Shown here: one piece after another, positions 40,857-50,025 of the stretch
How the letters are laid out: the number at the start of each line of letters is the position of its first letter
How positions within the stretch are numbered: the stretch's first letter is position 1
Assembly (NCBI RefSeq): GCF_020535565.1
Contig: NZ_CP084758.1
Coordinates: 3,113,001-3,177,000, forward strand
Length of the DNA stretch: 64,000 bases
Reading direction: 5' to 3'
Source: Shinella sp. XGS7
GTDB taxonomy: Bacteria > Pseudomonadota > Gammaproteobacteria > Burkholderiales > Burkholderiaceae_C
Notes under the pieces: generated by a model
Told to the model about the DNA's origin: nothing
Databases searched by the model: none
The model's input: the letters and a program-made list of their open reading frames with translations, nothing else
Translations under genes and position numbers: made by a program

Positions 40857-43001
40857 ATGCATCTGCGTCCTCACGCGCTGGCCTGGGCCTGCGCCAGCCT
40901 TTTCGCGCTCTCTCTCGCCCCCGCCCGCGCGGCGGATGCCGCCGATCAGGCACCGCCCGCCGCACCCGAGGCCGGCAGCCCCCAGGCCCTGGGCCGGGTG
41001 GTGGTGACCGCCACCCGCGGCGCCAAGGCCCTGGAGAAGATTCCCGGCGCGGTGAGCCTGATCACCCGCGATGACATCGAAACCCAGGGCCTGGTGAGCG
41101 AGGACCCCAGCGCCTTGCTGGCCCTCTCGATCCCGGGCTATGCGCCGGCGCGCCAGAAGCTGACCAACTTCGGCGAGGGCCTGCGCGGTCGCAATGCCCT
41201 GCTGCTGCTGGATGGCATTCCGCAGACCAATCCGCTGCGCCTGGGCGGCCGCGAGGGCTATTTCGCCGACCCCATGATCGTCTCGCGCATCGAGGTGGTC
41301 TCCGGCGCTTCGGCGGTGCAGGGCATGGGCGCCACCGGCGGCATCATCAACACCATCACCCGGCGCCCCACCCAGGCCGGCACCCGCCAGACCTTGGAGC
41401 TCAAGTACGGCACCCAGTTCCACGGCGACAGCGCGAGCTGGAAGACCGGCTATATGGTCGAGCACAAGAGCGATTTCGACCTGATCGCCTATCTCGGCGC
41501 GCGCAGCCAGCAGGTGGGCGTGGATGGGGCGGGGCGGCCGCTGGCCACCGAGTCCCTGCACCAGGCGGCCGATGGCTTCATCAAGATCGGCAAGGACTTC
41601 GGCCCGCAGCGCCTGCAGCTGATGCTCAACCGCTTCACGGCCGAGGGCTTTGATGACCGGGTGGATGTGCCCGGCAACCGCGCCACCGGCCTGCCCACGA
41701 CCTCGGCCCGCGGCACCCTGGCCTATGACGCGCCACGCAACGAGGTGCGTTCCGCCAGCCTGGAGTGGACGCATGCGGACCTGGCCCAGGGCGCGGCCTC
41801 GCTGCAGCTCTTCAAGCAGGACTTCTCGGCCCGCTACAGCGGCGGCCTGATCGCCACCTTCCAGGACGCCAAGCTCGCGCCCGTGGGCAGCCTGGTGGAC
41901 CAGAGCGAGGTCAAGGCCGACAAATGGGGTCTGCGCGCCAGCTGGGTGCGGCCCGATCTGTGGACGCCGGGCCTGGAGCTGACCCTGGGCGCGGACTATC
42001 TGGACGATGAGTCCCAGCAGCGCCTGACCCAGACCGGCCGCGTCTGGGTGCCGCCCATGGCCTACCGCAGCCTGGCGCCCTTCGGCCAGCTGGAGTACGA
42101 GTCGGGCTCGCTGACCCTGCGCGGTGGCCTGCGCGATGAGCACAGCCGCCTCAAGGTGGCCGACTACAGCACCCTGGCCTTCTACGGCAACCGCGCGGTG
42201 CAGGGCGGCGAGCGGAGCGCCAGCAAGCTGGTGAAGAACCTGGGCGCCGTCTGGCGCTTCGGGCGCAGCGGCTGGTCCAGCTTCGTGTCCTACAACGAAG
42301 GCTTCGGCTCGCCCGATGTGGGCCTGATCCTGCGCGCGGTGAACAGCGCCGGCCGCTCGGTCAACACCCTGGTGGACCTGCAGCCCATCCTGACCGACAA
42401 CCGCGAGATCGGCATCGCCTGGCGGGGCGCGGAAGGCAGCGTCTCGGCCTCGGTCTACCGCTCGCATTCCGACCTGGGCAGCCAGCTGGTGGTGAGCAAT
42501 GGCATCGGCTCGCTGCAGCGCGTGCCCATCACGGTGCGCGGCTTCGAGATCAGCGGCGACTGGCGCCCGGCGCGCGACTGGCTGCTCAATGCCAGCTATG
42601 CCCAGACCCGCGGCCGCACCGCCAGCGCGGCCGGCGGCGTGCTGGACCTGGATCTGGGCGCCCGCTCCCAGGGCCCCGACAAGCTGGTGCTGGGCGCGCA
42701 GTGGCGCCCGGCCCCGGGCTGGCAGGCGCGCTGGACCCAGTCGGCCTATTTCTCCCGTGCGGCCAACCTCGGCAAGTTCTCGGGCAAGACCGCGCTGGAA
42801 GAGCGCTTCAAGGGCTATACCGTGGCCGATCTGGCTCTGAGCTGGGACTCGCCCTGGGGCCGCCTCGGCGCGGGTCTGGAGAACGTCTTCAACCGCCGCT
42901 ACCTGACCTATTACGCCCAGGCCAACTACTCCGGCACGGCCGAGGACTTCTACGCCGGCCGCGGCCGCAGCCTCACGCTGAGCTGGCAGCGCAGCTTCTG
43001 A
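40857..43001 (+). CDS. TonB-dependent receptor (siderophore/heme type)
   Basis: A 714-residue outer-membrane receptor. Signal peptide 1-25 (cut after ARA); plug domain about 45-165 with VVVTATRGAKALEKIPGAVS, LLLLDGIPQTNPLR, SRIEVVSGASAVQGMGATGG and IINTITRRP; 22-strand barrel to the C-terminal Phe (SLTLSWQRSF), as required for BAM insertion. The upstream Fur-like box and the downstream PepSY protein point to iron-siderophore uptake; the specific ligand is not evident. The gene is followed 13 bp later by the PepSY gene, so the two form an operon. Confidence 0.92.
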   Translation: MHLRPHALAWACASLFALSLAPARAADAADQAPPAAPEAGSPQALGRVVVTATRGAKALEKIPGAVSLITRDDIETQGLVSEDPSALLALSIPGYAPARQKLTNFGEGLRGRNALLLLDGIPQTNPLRLGGREGYFADPMIVSRIEVVSGASAVQGMGATGGIINTITRRPTQAGTRQTLELKYGTQFHGDSASWKTGYMVEHKSDFDLIAYLGARSQQVGVDGAGRPLATESLHQAADGFIKIGKDFGPQRLQLMLNRFTAEGFDDRVDVPGNRATGLPTTSARGTLAYDAPRNEVRSASLEWTHADLAQGAASLQLFKQDFSARYSGGLIATFQDAKLAPVGSLVDQSEVKADKWGLRASWVRPDLWTPGLELTLGADYLDDESQQRLTQTGRVWVPPMAYRSLAPFGQLEYESGSLTLRGGLRDEHSRLKVADYSTLAFYGNRAVQGGERSASKLVKNLGAVWRFGRSGWSSFVSYNEGFGSPDVGLILRAVNSAGRSVNTLVDLQPILTDNREIGIAWRGAEGSVSASVYRSHSDLGSQLVVSNGIGSLQRVPITVRGFEISGDWRPARDWLLNASYAQTRGRTASAAGGVLDLDLGARSQGPDKLVLGAQWRPAPGWQARWTQSAYFSRAANLGKFSGKTALEERFKGYTVADLALSWDSPWGRLGAGLENVFNRRYLTYYAQANYSGTAEDFYAGRGRSLTLSWQRSF

Positions 43002-43014
43002 GGCGGGCGGGGCC

Positions 43015-44214
43015 ATGCTGCGTAAAACACTGGCCTGGCTGCATCGCTGGGTGTCGCTGATCGCCGGCATCCTGCTGGTGGTGCTGGGCCTGAGCGGCAG
43101 CCTGCTGGTCTGGCAGGCCGAGCTGGATGCGGCGCTCAATCCGCGCTGGTTCCAGCCCCTGCCGGCCTGTGAGACGGCGCCCGCGACTCCGACCGCGCCG
43201 ACGGCGCCGGTGGCCCGCGTGCTCGAGGTGCTGCAGCAGGCGGCGCCCGGGCGGCGCGCGGCCATCGTGGTGGCGCCGCATCAGGCCGGCGCGGCCCACC
43301 AGGTCTGGGAGCGTCGCGATGCCCAGGGCCTGCGGCGCGAGCATTTCATCGATGCCGCCTGCGGGCGCTATCTGGGCTATCGCGAGCGCGGCGCCGTGCG
43401 CTGGGACGCGGCCCATCTGGTGCCCACGGTCTACGAGCTGCATCGCTACTTCTGGAGCGGGGAGGGCGGGGCCACGCTGGCCGGCAGCGCCGGCTTGCTG
43501 CTGCTGGGCCTGGGCCTGAGCGGGCTGGTGCTGGCCTGGCCGCGCCAGGCCGCGCGCTGGGCCTCCTGGAAGCGCGTATTGACCGTGCGCTGGGATGCGG
43601 CCGCCGCGCGGCGCTGGTATGACGTGCACCGCAGCGTGGGCCTGTGGCTGGCGCCGCTGCTGATCCTGCTGAGCCTCACCGGCGCGGCCCTGGTCTTTGG
43701 CGATACCACCCGGGCCTGGGTGGCCGCCGTGCTGCCCACCGAGACCCTGGCCCGCTTGCCCAAGCCGGAGGGCAAAGCTGGAGGCAAGCCGCGGGAGGCC
43801 GGCGCGCCGGCGGCCTGGCCGGTCGATGCCTGGGTGGCCCGGGCCGAGCAGGAGTTCCCCCAGGCCCGCTGGAGCCGCCTGACCTTGCCGGTGGGCGTGG
43901 GTAAGGGTGAAGGGCTGGGGCCGGTGGAGGTGCGCCTGCTGCAGCCCGGCGAGCCCCGCGCCGACACCGGCAACACGCGGGTGCGCCTGAGTGGCCAGGG
44001 CGCCCTGCTGCAGCGCTACGACCCGCTGCAGGCGCCGGCCGGCAATGTGCTGCTGAACTGGCTCTTCCCCCTGCACAGCGCCGAGGCCTTCGGTCTGCTG
44101 GCGCGCCTGCTCTGGAGTCTCTTCGGCCTGGTGCCCGGCCTGCTGCTGGCCACGGGCCTGTGGCTGTGGTGGCGGCGTCGCCGAGCGGCCCAGCGCCCGC
44201 CCCATCAACGCTGA
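43015..44214 (+). CDS. PepSY-associated TM protein (iron-uptake reductase type)
   Basis: A 399-residue inner-membrane protein with four helices: about 10-35 (HRWVSLIAGILLVVLGLSGS), 155-180, 205-230 (VHRSVGLWLAPLLILLSLTG) and 365-390. This is the PepSY-TM family pattern, with HRWVSL / LYELHRYF / DVHRSVGLW His-containing motifs suited to heme binding, as in putative siderophore-iron reductases. It is co-transcribed with the receptor. Function from family context: release of iron from an imported siderophore. Confidence 0.88.
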   Translation: MLRKTLAWLHRWVSLIAGILLVVLGLSGSLLVWQAELDAALNPRWFQPLPACETAPATPTAPTAPVARVLEVLQQAAPGRRAAIVVAPHQAGAAHQVWERRDAQGLRREHFIDAACGRYLGYRERGAVRWDAAHLVPTVYELHRYFWSGEGGATLAGSAGLLLLGLGLSGLVLAWPRQAARWASWKRVLTVRWDAAAARRWYDVHRSVGLWLAPLLILLSLTGAALVFGDTTRAWVAAVLPTETLARLPKPEGKAGGKPREAGAPAAWPVDAWVARAEQEFPQARWSRLTLPVGVGKGEGLGPVEVRLLQPGEPRADTGNTRVRLSGQGALLQRYDPLQAPAGNVLLNWLFPLHSAEAFGLLARLLWSLFGLVPGLLLATGLWLWWRRRRAAQRPPHQR

Positions 44215-44566
44215 TTCAACGCTGGCGCCCTAGATTCCGCCGCTTTTTCGGGCGTGATGGTGGTGGGGCTGATGGGTGTTGTGGCAAGGCGGGGGCGCCT
44301 GCGGGCGGGGCTGCTGCTGTTCCTGGCGCTGGGGGCGGGCGGCGCGGCGGTGGCGGCTGGCGTGGCCGGGGTGAGCGGCGGCGGCACCGTCCTGGTGCGT
44401 GACATCGCTTCGCGTGGCCTCACGCCTTGCTGGCCCTGAGCGCGTGGTGCGGGGCGAGGCCTGAACGAGGCTTTTGGCGCCCAGAAGCGTGATGGAGTTG
44501 GCGCCTGATCGCCTCAGCGCCGTGGCGTGGGCCGAGTCATTTAAGTTTCATAAAAGCTTGGCCGCC
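44215..44566. other. Intergenic stretch without a confident gene
   Basis: About 350 bp between the PepSY gene and the candidate sRNA. A 61-codon frame (44254-44439, plus strand) encodes a hydrophobic N-terminal half, but it has no ribosome-binding site and its codon pattern is Gly/Val-skewed, so I do not call it. No terminator for the receptor operon was seen. Confidence 0.5.
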
Positions 44567-44572
44567 TACATT
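44567..44572 (+). promoter_or_regulatory. -10 element of candidate sRNA
   Basis: TACATT lies 7 nt before the predicted first base near 44579. No good -35 hexamer was found; the region is AT-rich (TTTAAGTTTCATAAAAGCTT). Confidence 0.4.
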
Positions 44573-44578
44573 GGGATC

Positions 44579-44657
44579 TCCGGCGCATCGAAACTCCCTC
44601 CTCCTCCCTCACTGCGCCGGCTTCTGCCCGACAGCCCAGGCTGTCGGGCTTTTTCTT
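44579..44657 (+). ncRNA. Candidate sRNA with an anti-Shine-Dalgarno loop
   Basis: A compact two-hairpin RNA of about 79 nt in an intergenic region. Hairpin 1 has a perfect 8-bp stem, CCGGCGCA (44580-44587) with TGCGCCGG (44613-44620), that displays a 25-nt loop containing CTCCCTCCTCCTCCCTC, which is complementary to AGGAGG-type ribosome-binding sites. Hairpin 2 is an intrinsic terminator: GCCCGACAGC (44626-44635), GCTGTCGGGC (44640-44649), TTTTTCTTT. Promoter -10 at 44567. It resembles in principle the C-rich-loop sRNAs that block translation in alphaproteobacteria, but I do not recognise it as a known family. It is downstream of the iron operon and convergent with the HD-GYP gene. Confidence 0.7.
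44626..44657 (+). terminator. Intrinsic terminator of the candidate sRNA
   Basis: A 10-bp perfect stem with a 4-nt loop, CCAG, followed by TTTTTCTTT. On the other strand the same stem would be preceded by A-rich sequence and could also help end the convergent HD-GYP transcript. Confidence 0.9.
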
Positions 44658-44687
44658 TGGGGCCTGCTTCCGGATCCGGACCGGGGC

Positions 44688-45809
44688 TCAGTCGGCGAAG
44701 TGCTGCTGGATGCTGCGACGCTCGGTATGCGCGTCGATCAGGGCGCGCACGCAGGGCCCGTCCAGCAGGCCGCGTTCGGCCTGCTGGCTCAGTTCGGCCA
44801 GGCATTGCGCCTCGGGCCAGGGCGTCTTGTAGGGGCGGGTGGAGGAGAGCGCATCAAACACATCGGCCACGGCCACGATGCGCGCCGGCACCGGAATCTG
44901 ATCCAGGCGCAGGCCGCGCGGGTAGCCGCTGCCATCGCCGCGCTCGTGATGGCCGCCCACCACCTGGCGCATCACGGTGGCGGCGGGATCCCCCTCCAGG
45001 CCCAGATCGCCCACGATGTGCTCCACCAGGTCTTCGCCGATGCGCACATGCTGCTGCATCTGGCGCCACTCCTCGGGGTCCAGGCGGCCGGGCTTGAGCA
45101 GGATGCTGTCGGGGATGCCCACCTTGCCGATATCGTGCAGGGGGGCGAAGAGGTGCAGGTACTCGATGGCCTCGTCGTTCAGCCCGTAGAGATCGGCCAC
45201 GCCGCGGGCGATCAGGCGCGAGTACTTGGCCATGCGCTCCAGATGGTGGCCGGTCTCCACATCGCGGATGCGGGCCAGGCCGGTGGCGATGTCCACCGCG
45301 CCGATCAGGTGCTGCACCGCCGAGACGCGCAGCAGATAGAGCTGGCTGATGATGTCGGCAAACTCGTCCAGCACCTCGGTCACCAGGGGGCGGAAGGCGG
45401 CGGGTTCGACCGCGTCAAAGAACACAAAGGCCGAGAGCACCTCGCCGCGGAACACCGGCAGGGTGTAGCTGCTGCGGTAATGCTGGGTCTTGAGCCAGTC
45501 GGTGTGCTGGGTGTGGGCCTTGAACTGGACCTCGATGTCGTTCACCACCCGGGCCCGGCGCAGATCGCGCAATTCCATCAGGGAGGGCACCTCGCTGAGC
45601 CGGGCCTCGTAGTGGCTCAGGGTCTGGCCGCCCTCGGTGCTGCTGGCAAAGGTCTTGAGCAGATCGCTCTCGGGGTCGTAGAGCGCCAGGGCTACGCGGC
45701 TCAGAAAGGGGTAGCGTTCCCGGAGGATGTTGTGCAGGCGCTGGATGCGCTGGGCCAGGCCGGACTTCTCGATTTCGGCGCGACCCAGGACACGCTCGGA
45801 TGACCGCAT
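44688..45809 (-). CDS. HD-GYP domain c-di-GMP phosphodiesterase
   Basis: A 373-residue protein. A GAF-like sensor region lies at about 20-165 (YPFLSRVALALYDPESDLLKTF, then YTLPVFRGEVLSAFVFFD). An HD-GYP domain follows at about 185-365: His225-Asp226 in LHDIGKVGIPDSILLKPG, GGHHERGDGSGYPRGL carrying the GYP motif, and PVPARIVAVADVFDALSSTRPYK. All catalytic residues are in place, so it should hydrolyse c-di-GMP. Cytoplasmic, with no membrane helix. CAGGGAG lies just before the ATG at 45809; the upstream extension of the frame to 46073 runs through the neighbouring promoter region and is rejected. Confidence 0.92.
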   Translation of the reverse strand: MRSSERVLGRAEIEKSGLAQRIQRLHNILRERYPFLSRVALALYDPESDLLKTFASSTEGGQTLSHYEARLSEVPSLMELRDLRRARVVNDIEVQFKAHTQHTDWLKTQHYRSSYTLPVFRGEVLSAFVFFDAVEPAAFRPLVTEVLDEFADIISQLYLLRVSAVQHLIGAVDIATGLARIRDVETGHHLERMAKYSRLIARGVADLYGLNDEAIEYLHLFAPLHDIGKVGIPDSILLKPGRLDPEEWRQMQQHVRIGEDLVEHIVGDLGLEGDPAATVMRQVVGGHHERGDGSGYPRGLRLDQIPVPARIVAVADVFDALSSTRPYKTPWPEAQCLAELSQQAERGLLDGPCVRALIDAHTERRSIQQHFAD

Positions 45810-46067
45810 GGGCACTCCCTGAGAGAGTCTTTGTTCCTGCGCCCCATGGTAGGGGAGAGCCTGGGCGGCAATCGCCCAAATTGCGCGGGCGTTGCGGCTC
45901 ACCCACGCGCGGGGCGGCCTGCTGCGGACCGTCAGGCTCCTGAAATGCTGCGTCCTTCCAGCGGCGCATCCGCGGCCTTGGAGAGCGGGCGGGCAGTGCA
46001 CCAAATGCACCAGAAGCAGGCCAATCCGGCCCGCTCCAGGAATTTGCGCAAACGCATGAACACTGGG

Positions 46068-46083
46068 GCGCAAACGTTTAGCG
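46068..46083. promoter_or_regulatory. LacI/PurR-type operator before the nucleoside operon
   Basis: GCGCAAACGTTTAGCG, centred on the palindrome AAACGTTT, closely resembles the PurR/LacI-family consensus ACGCAAACGTTTGCGT. A partial second site, TTGCGCAAACGCATG, lies just upstream at about 46044. A -10-like TACAAT follows at 46117-46122. Position and sequence suit repression of the salvage operon by a purine- or nucleoside-responsive LacI-family protein. The remainder of 45810-46225 holds no gene I can support. Confidence 0.6.
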
Positions 46084-46225
46084 TTTTCCTTGAGCCGCCG
46101 TTACACTGCGGCTCCCTACAATCCGCACCGGTCCCGCCTTGCGGTCCTTGCGCCTGCCTGCATCGAGGCGGAGCGCGGGTGGCCCGGCGGGCTTTGTTCC
46201 ACAAGACTTGATGGATGCCCTTGCC

Positions 46226-47215
46226 ATGAAGCTCGCTTTTGCTCCGCTCGTTCGTGCCCTGGCCACCCTGGCCCTGTCCTCGGTGGCCCTGTCGGCCGCG
46301 GCCCAGCAGCCGGCCATCATCTTTGACATGGGGGGCAAGTTCGACAAGTCCTTCAACGAGGCGGCCTACCGCGGCATCGAGCGCTGGAAGCAGGAAACCG
46401 GCAAGCCCTATCTCGAGTTCGAGATCAGCAACGACACCCAGCGCGTACAGGCCATCCGCCGCATGGCCGAGCGTGGCGCCAATCCCATCATCTCCATCGG
46501 CTTCGCCCAGGGCTCGGCCCTGGAGCAGGTGTCCAAGGAGTTTCCCAAGTCCAACTTCGCCATCATCGACATGGTGGTGAACCAGCCGAATGTGCAGTCG
46601 GTGGTGTTCAAGGAGCATGAGGGCAGCTTCCTGGTGGGCGCCCTGGCCACGCTGAGCAGCAAGACCGGCAAGGTGGGCTTCATCGGCGGCATGGACATCC
46701 CCCTGATCCGCAAGTTCCAGTGCGGCTACGAGCAGGGCGCCAAGGCGGCCAACCCCAAGGCCGAGGTGCTGTCCAATATGACCGGCACCACCGCCAGCGC
46801 CTGGAACGACCCCACCCGCGGCGGTGAACTGGCCAAGGCCCAGTTCGCCAAGGGCGTGGACGTGGTCTTCGCCGCCGCCGGCGGCACCGGCACCGGCGTC
46901 TACCAGGCCGCCAAGGATGCGGGCAAGCTGGCCATCGGCGTGGACAGCAACCAGAACCATCTGCAGCCCGGCACCATGCTGAGCTCCATGGTCAAGCGCG
47001 TGGATGTGGCCGTCTACAACGTGCTCAAGAGCTACAAGGCCGGCGTCAGCGTGCTGGGCCTGAAGGAAGGCGGCGTGGACTACGCCGTGGACCAGCACAA
47101 TGCCAAGCTGATCACCCCGGCGCTCAAGACCAAGGTCGAGGCCTACAAGGCCGACATCATCGCCGGCAAGATCAAGGTGGCCGACTTCATGGCCGACAAC
47201 GCCTGCAAGCACTGA
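46226..47215 (+). CDS. BMP family nucleoside ABC transporter substrate-binding protein
   Basis: A 329-residue periplasmic binding protein of the BMP/Med family. Signal peptide 1-28 (LVRALATLALSSVALSAAAQ). Family motifs are IFDMGGKFDKSFNEAAYRG, EFEISNDTQRVQAIRRMAE, FKEHEGSFLVGALA, KVGFIGGMDIPLIRKFQCGY and ADVVFAAAGGTGTGVYQAA-type text. BMP proteins bind purine nucleosides. No lipobox is seen. The ATG at 46226 is preferred because the basic-hydrophobic signal begins there; an ATG at 46211 adds five residues. It is the first gene of the operon, separated from the ATPase by a hairpin at 47235. Confidence 0.93.
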   Translation: MKLAFAPLVRALATLALSSVALSAAAQQPAIIFDMGGKFDKSFNEAAYRGIERWKQETGKPYLEFEISNDTQRVQAIRRMAERGANPIISIGFAQGSALEQVSKEFPKSNFAIIDMVVNQPNVQSVVFKEHEGSFLVGALATLSSKTGKVGFIGGMDIPLIRKFQCGYEQGAKAANPKAEVLSNMTGTTASAWNDPTRGGELAKAQFAKGVDVVFAAAGGTGTGVYQAAKDAGKLAIGVDSNQNHLQPGTMLSSMVKRVDVAVYNVLKSYKAGVSVLGLKEGGVDYAVDQHNAKLITPALKTKVEAYKADIIAGKIKVADFMADNACKH

Positions 47216-47234
47216 CAGGCCGGCGTGCGCCGCA

Positions 47235-47277
47235 AGGGGCAGGGCAGGCGGCGGCAGCCGCGGCCGCTGCCCCTTTC
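47235..47277 (+). terminator. Attenuating hairpin between binding-protein and ATPase genes
   Basis: AGGGGCAG (47235-47242) and CTGCCCCT (47267-47274) enclose a GC-rich 24-nt region and are followed by TTTCCTC. Such intercistronic hairpins let the binding protein be made in excess over the transporter. The short T run suggests partial termination. Confidence 0.55.
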
Positions 47278-47364
47278 CTCAGTTGGGGCGGCCCCAGGCA
47301 ACAAGAGACAGCATAGATTGGCGAGCCGCTATCGCAGACAGCGGCGGGCAGGAAGAAGCTTCGC

Positions 47365-48903
<1,539 letters not shown>

Positions 48904-48914
48904 GAAGAGACACC

Positions 48915-50021
48915 ATGAGTCAACCGGTACAACTGCCGCGCTGGATCGATATCGGTCTGCTGCCGCTGTGGAATCTGTGCATCGCGCTGGCGGTGGCGGG
49001 CCTGGTGGTGCTGGCCATCGGCCAGAGCCCGGCCCAGGCCCTGAGCGTGATGCTGCAGGGCTCGCTGGGCAGCGCCCGCGGCCTGGGCTTCACGCTCTAC
49101 TACACGACGACCTTCATCTTCACCGGCCTTGCCGTGGCCGTCGCCTTCCATGCCGGCCTCTTCAACATCGGCGGCGAAGGCCAGGCCGTGCTGGGCGGCG
49201 TGGCCGTGGCCCTGCTGGCCCTGTGGCTCAGCCCACTCCTGCCGGCCGGCCTGATGCTGCCCCTGCTGGTGCTGGCGGCCGCCGTGGGCGGCATGCTCTG
49301 GGCGGCGGTGCCGGCCTATCTGCAGGCCAAGCGCGGCAGCCATATCGTCATCACGACGATCATGTTCAACTTCATCGCCGCCAGCCTGAACGTCTATCTG
49401 CTGGTCAACTGGCTGCGCCCCAAGGGCAGCATGGCGGTGGAGAGCGCGGCCTTTGCCGACAGCGCCCGCATGCCGGCCCTGCACACCCTGGCCCAGTCCT
49501 TCGGCCTGGAGCTGCCCAGCTCGCCGCTGAACCTGAGCCTGCTGCTGGCCCTGCTGGCCTGCGTGGGCGTGTGGTGGTTCCTCTGGAAGAGCCGCGCCGG
49601 CTATGCCCTGCGTGCCGTGGGCAGCGCGCCGCGCGCCGCCCATTACGCCGGCATCAAGCCGCGCCTGCAGGTGCTGATCGCCATGGGCCTCTCGGGGGCC
49701 CTGGCCGGCATGGTGGCCGTCAATGAGATTTCCGGCGTGCAGGGCAAGCTGACCCTGGACTTTGTGGCCGGCGCCGGCTTCACCGGCATCGCCGTCTCCC
49801 TGATGGGCCGCAACCATCCGGTGGGCATCGTGCTGGCGGCCCTGCTCTTCGGCGTGCTCTACCAGGGCGGCGTCGAGGTGGCGTTCGAGATCCCGGGCTT
49901 CAGCCGCGAGATGGTGGTCACGGTGCAGGGCCTGATCGTGCTGTTCGCCGGGGCCATGGCCACGGTGAGTGCGCCGCTGTTCGCGCGCCTGTACAAGGCC
50001 CTGGCGCGCAAGGAGGGCTGA
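48915..50021 (+). CDS. Nucleoside ABC transporter permease 1
   Basis: A 368-residue inner-membrane permease of the BPD_transp_2 (ribose/nucleoside) family with about 9-10 helices. Family segments are TFIFTGLAVAVAFHAGLFNIGGEGQ, VPAYLQAKRGSHIVITTIMFNF, GYALRAVGSAPRAAHYAGIK and EISGVQGKLTLDFVAGAGFTGI. All in native codon style. The ATG lies after AGAAGAGAC. Its TGA is 4 bp before the ATG of the second permease. Confidence 0.92.
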   Translation: MSQPVQLPRWIDIGLLPLWNLCIALAVAGLVVLAIGQSPAQALSVMLQGSLGSARGLGFTLYYTTTFIFTGLAVAVAFHAGLFNIGGEGQAVLGGVAVALLALWLSPLLPAGLMLPLLVLAAAVGGMLWAAVPAYLQAKRGSHIVITTIMFNFIAASLNVYLLVNWLRPKGSMAVESAAFADSARMPALHTLAQSFGLELPSSPLNLSLLLALLACVGVWWFLWKSRAGYALRAVGSAPRAAHYAGIKPRLQVLIAMGLSGALAGMVAVNEISGVQGKLTLDFVAGAGFTGIAVSLMGRNHPVGIVLAALLFGVLYQGGVEVAFEIPGFSREMVVTVQGLIVLFAGAMATVSAPLFARLYKALARKEG

Positions 50022-50025
50022 GGAC

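Noticed and set aside
40392-43265. Minus-strand frame of 957 codons opposite the TonB receptor
   Set aside because: It spans the receptor, the Fur-box region and part of the YkgJ gene in another frame, and has no recognisable domain.
44254-44439. 61-codon hydrophobic ORF downstream of the PepSY gene
   Set aside because: No ribosome-binding site, weak codon pattern and overlapping frames on both strands; kept only as part of the intergenic description.
45810-46073. N-terminal extension of the HD-GYP protein
   Set aside because: The added 88 residues have no domain character and would overlap the promoter and operator of the nucleoside operon; a good ribosome-binding site precedes the ATG at 45809.
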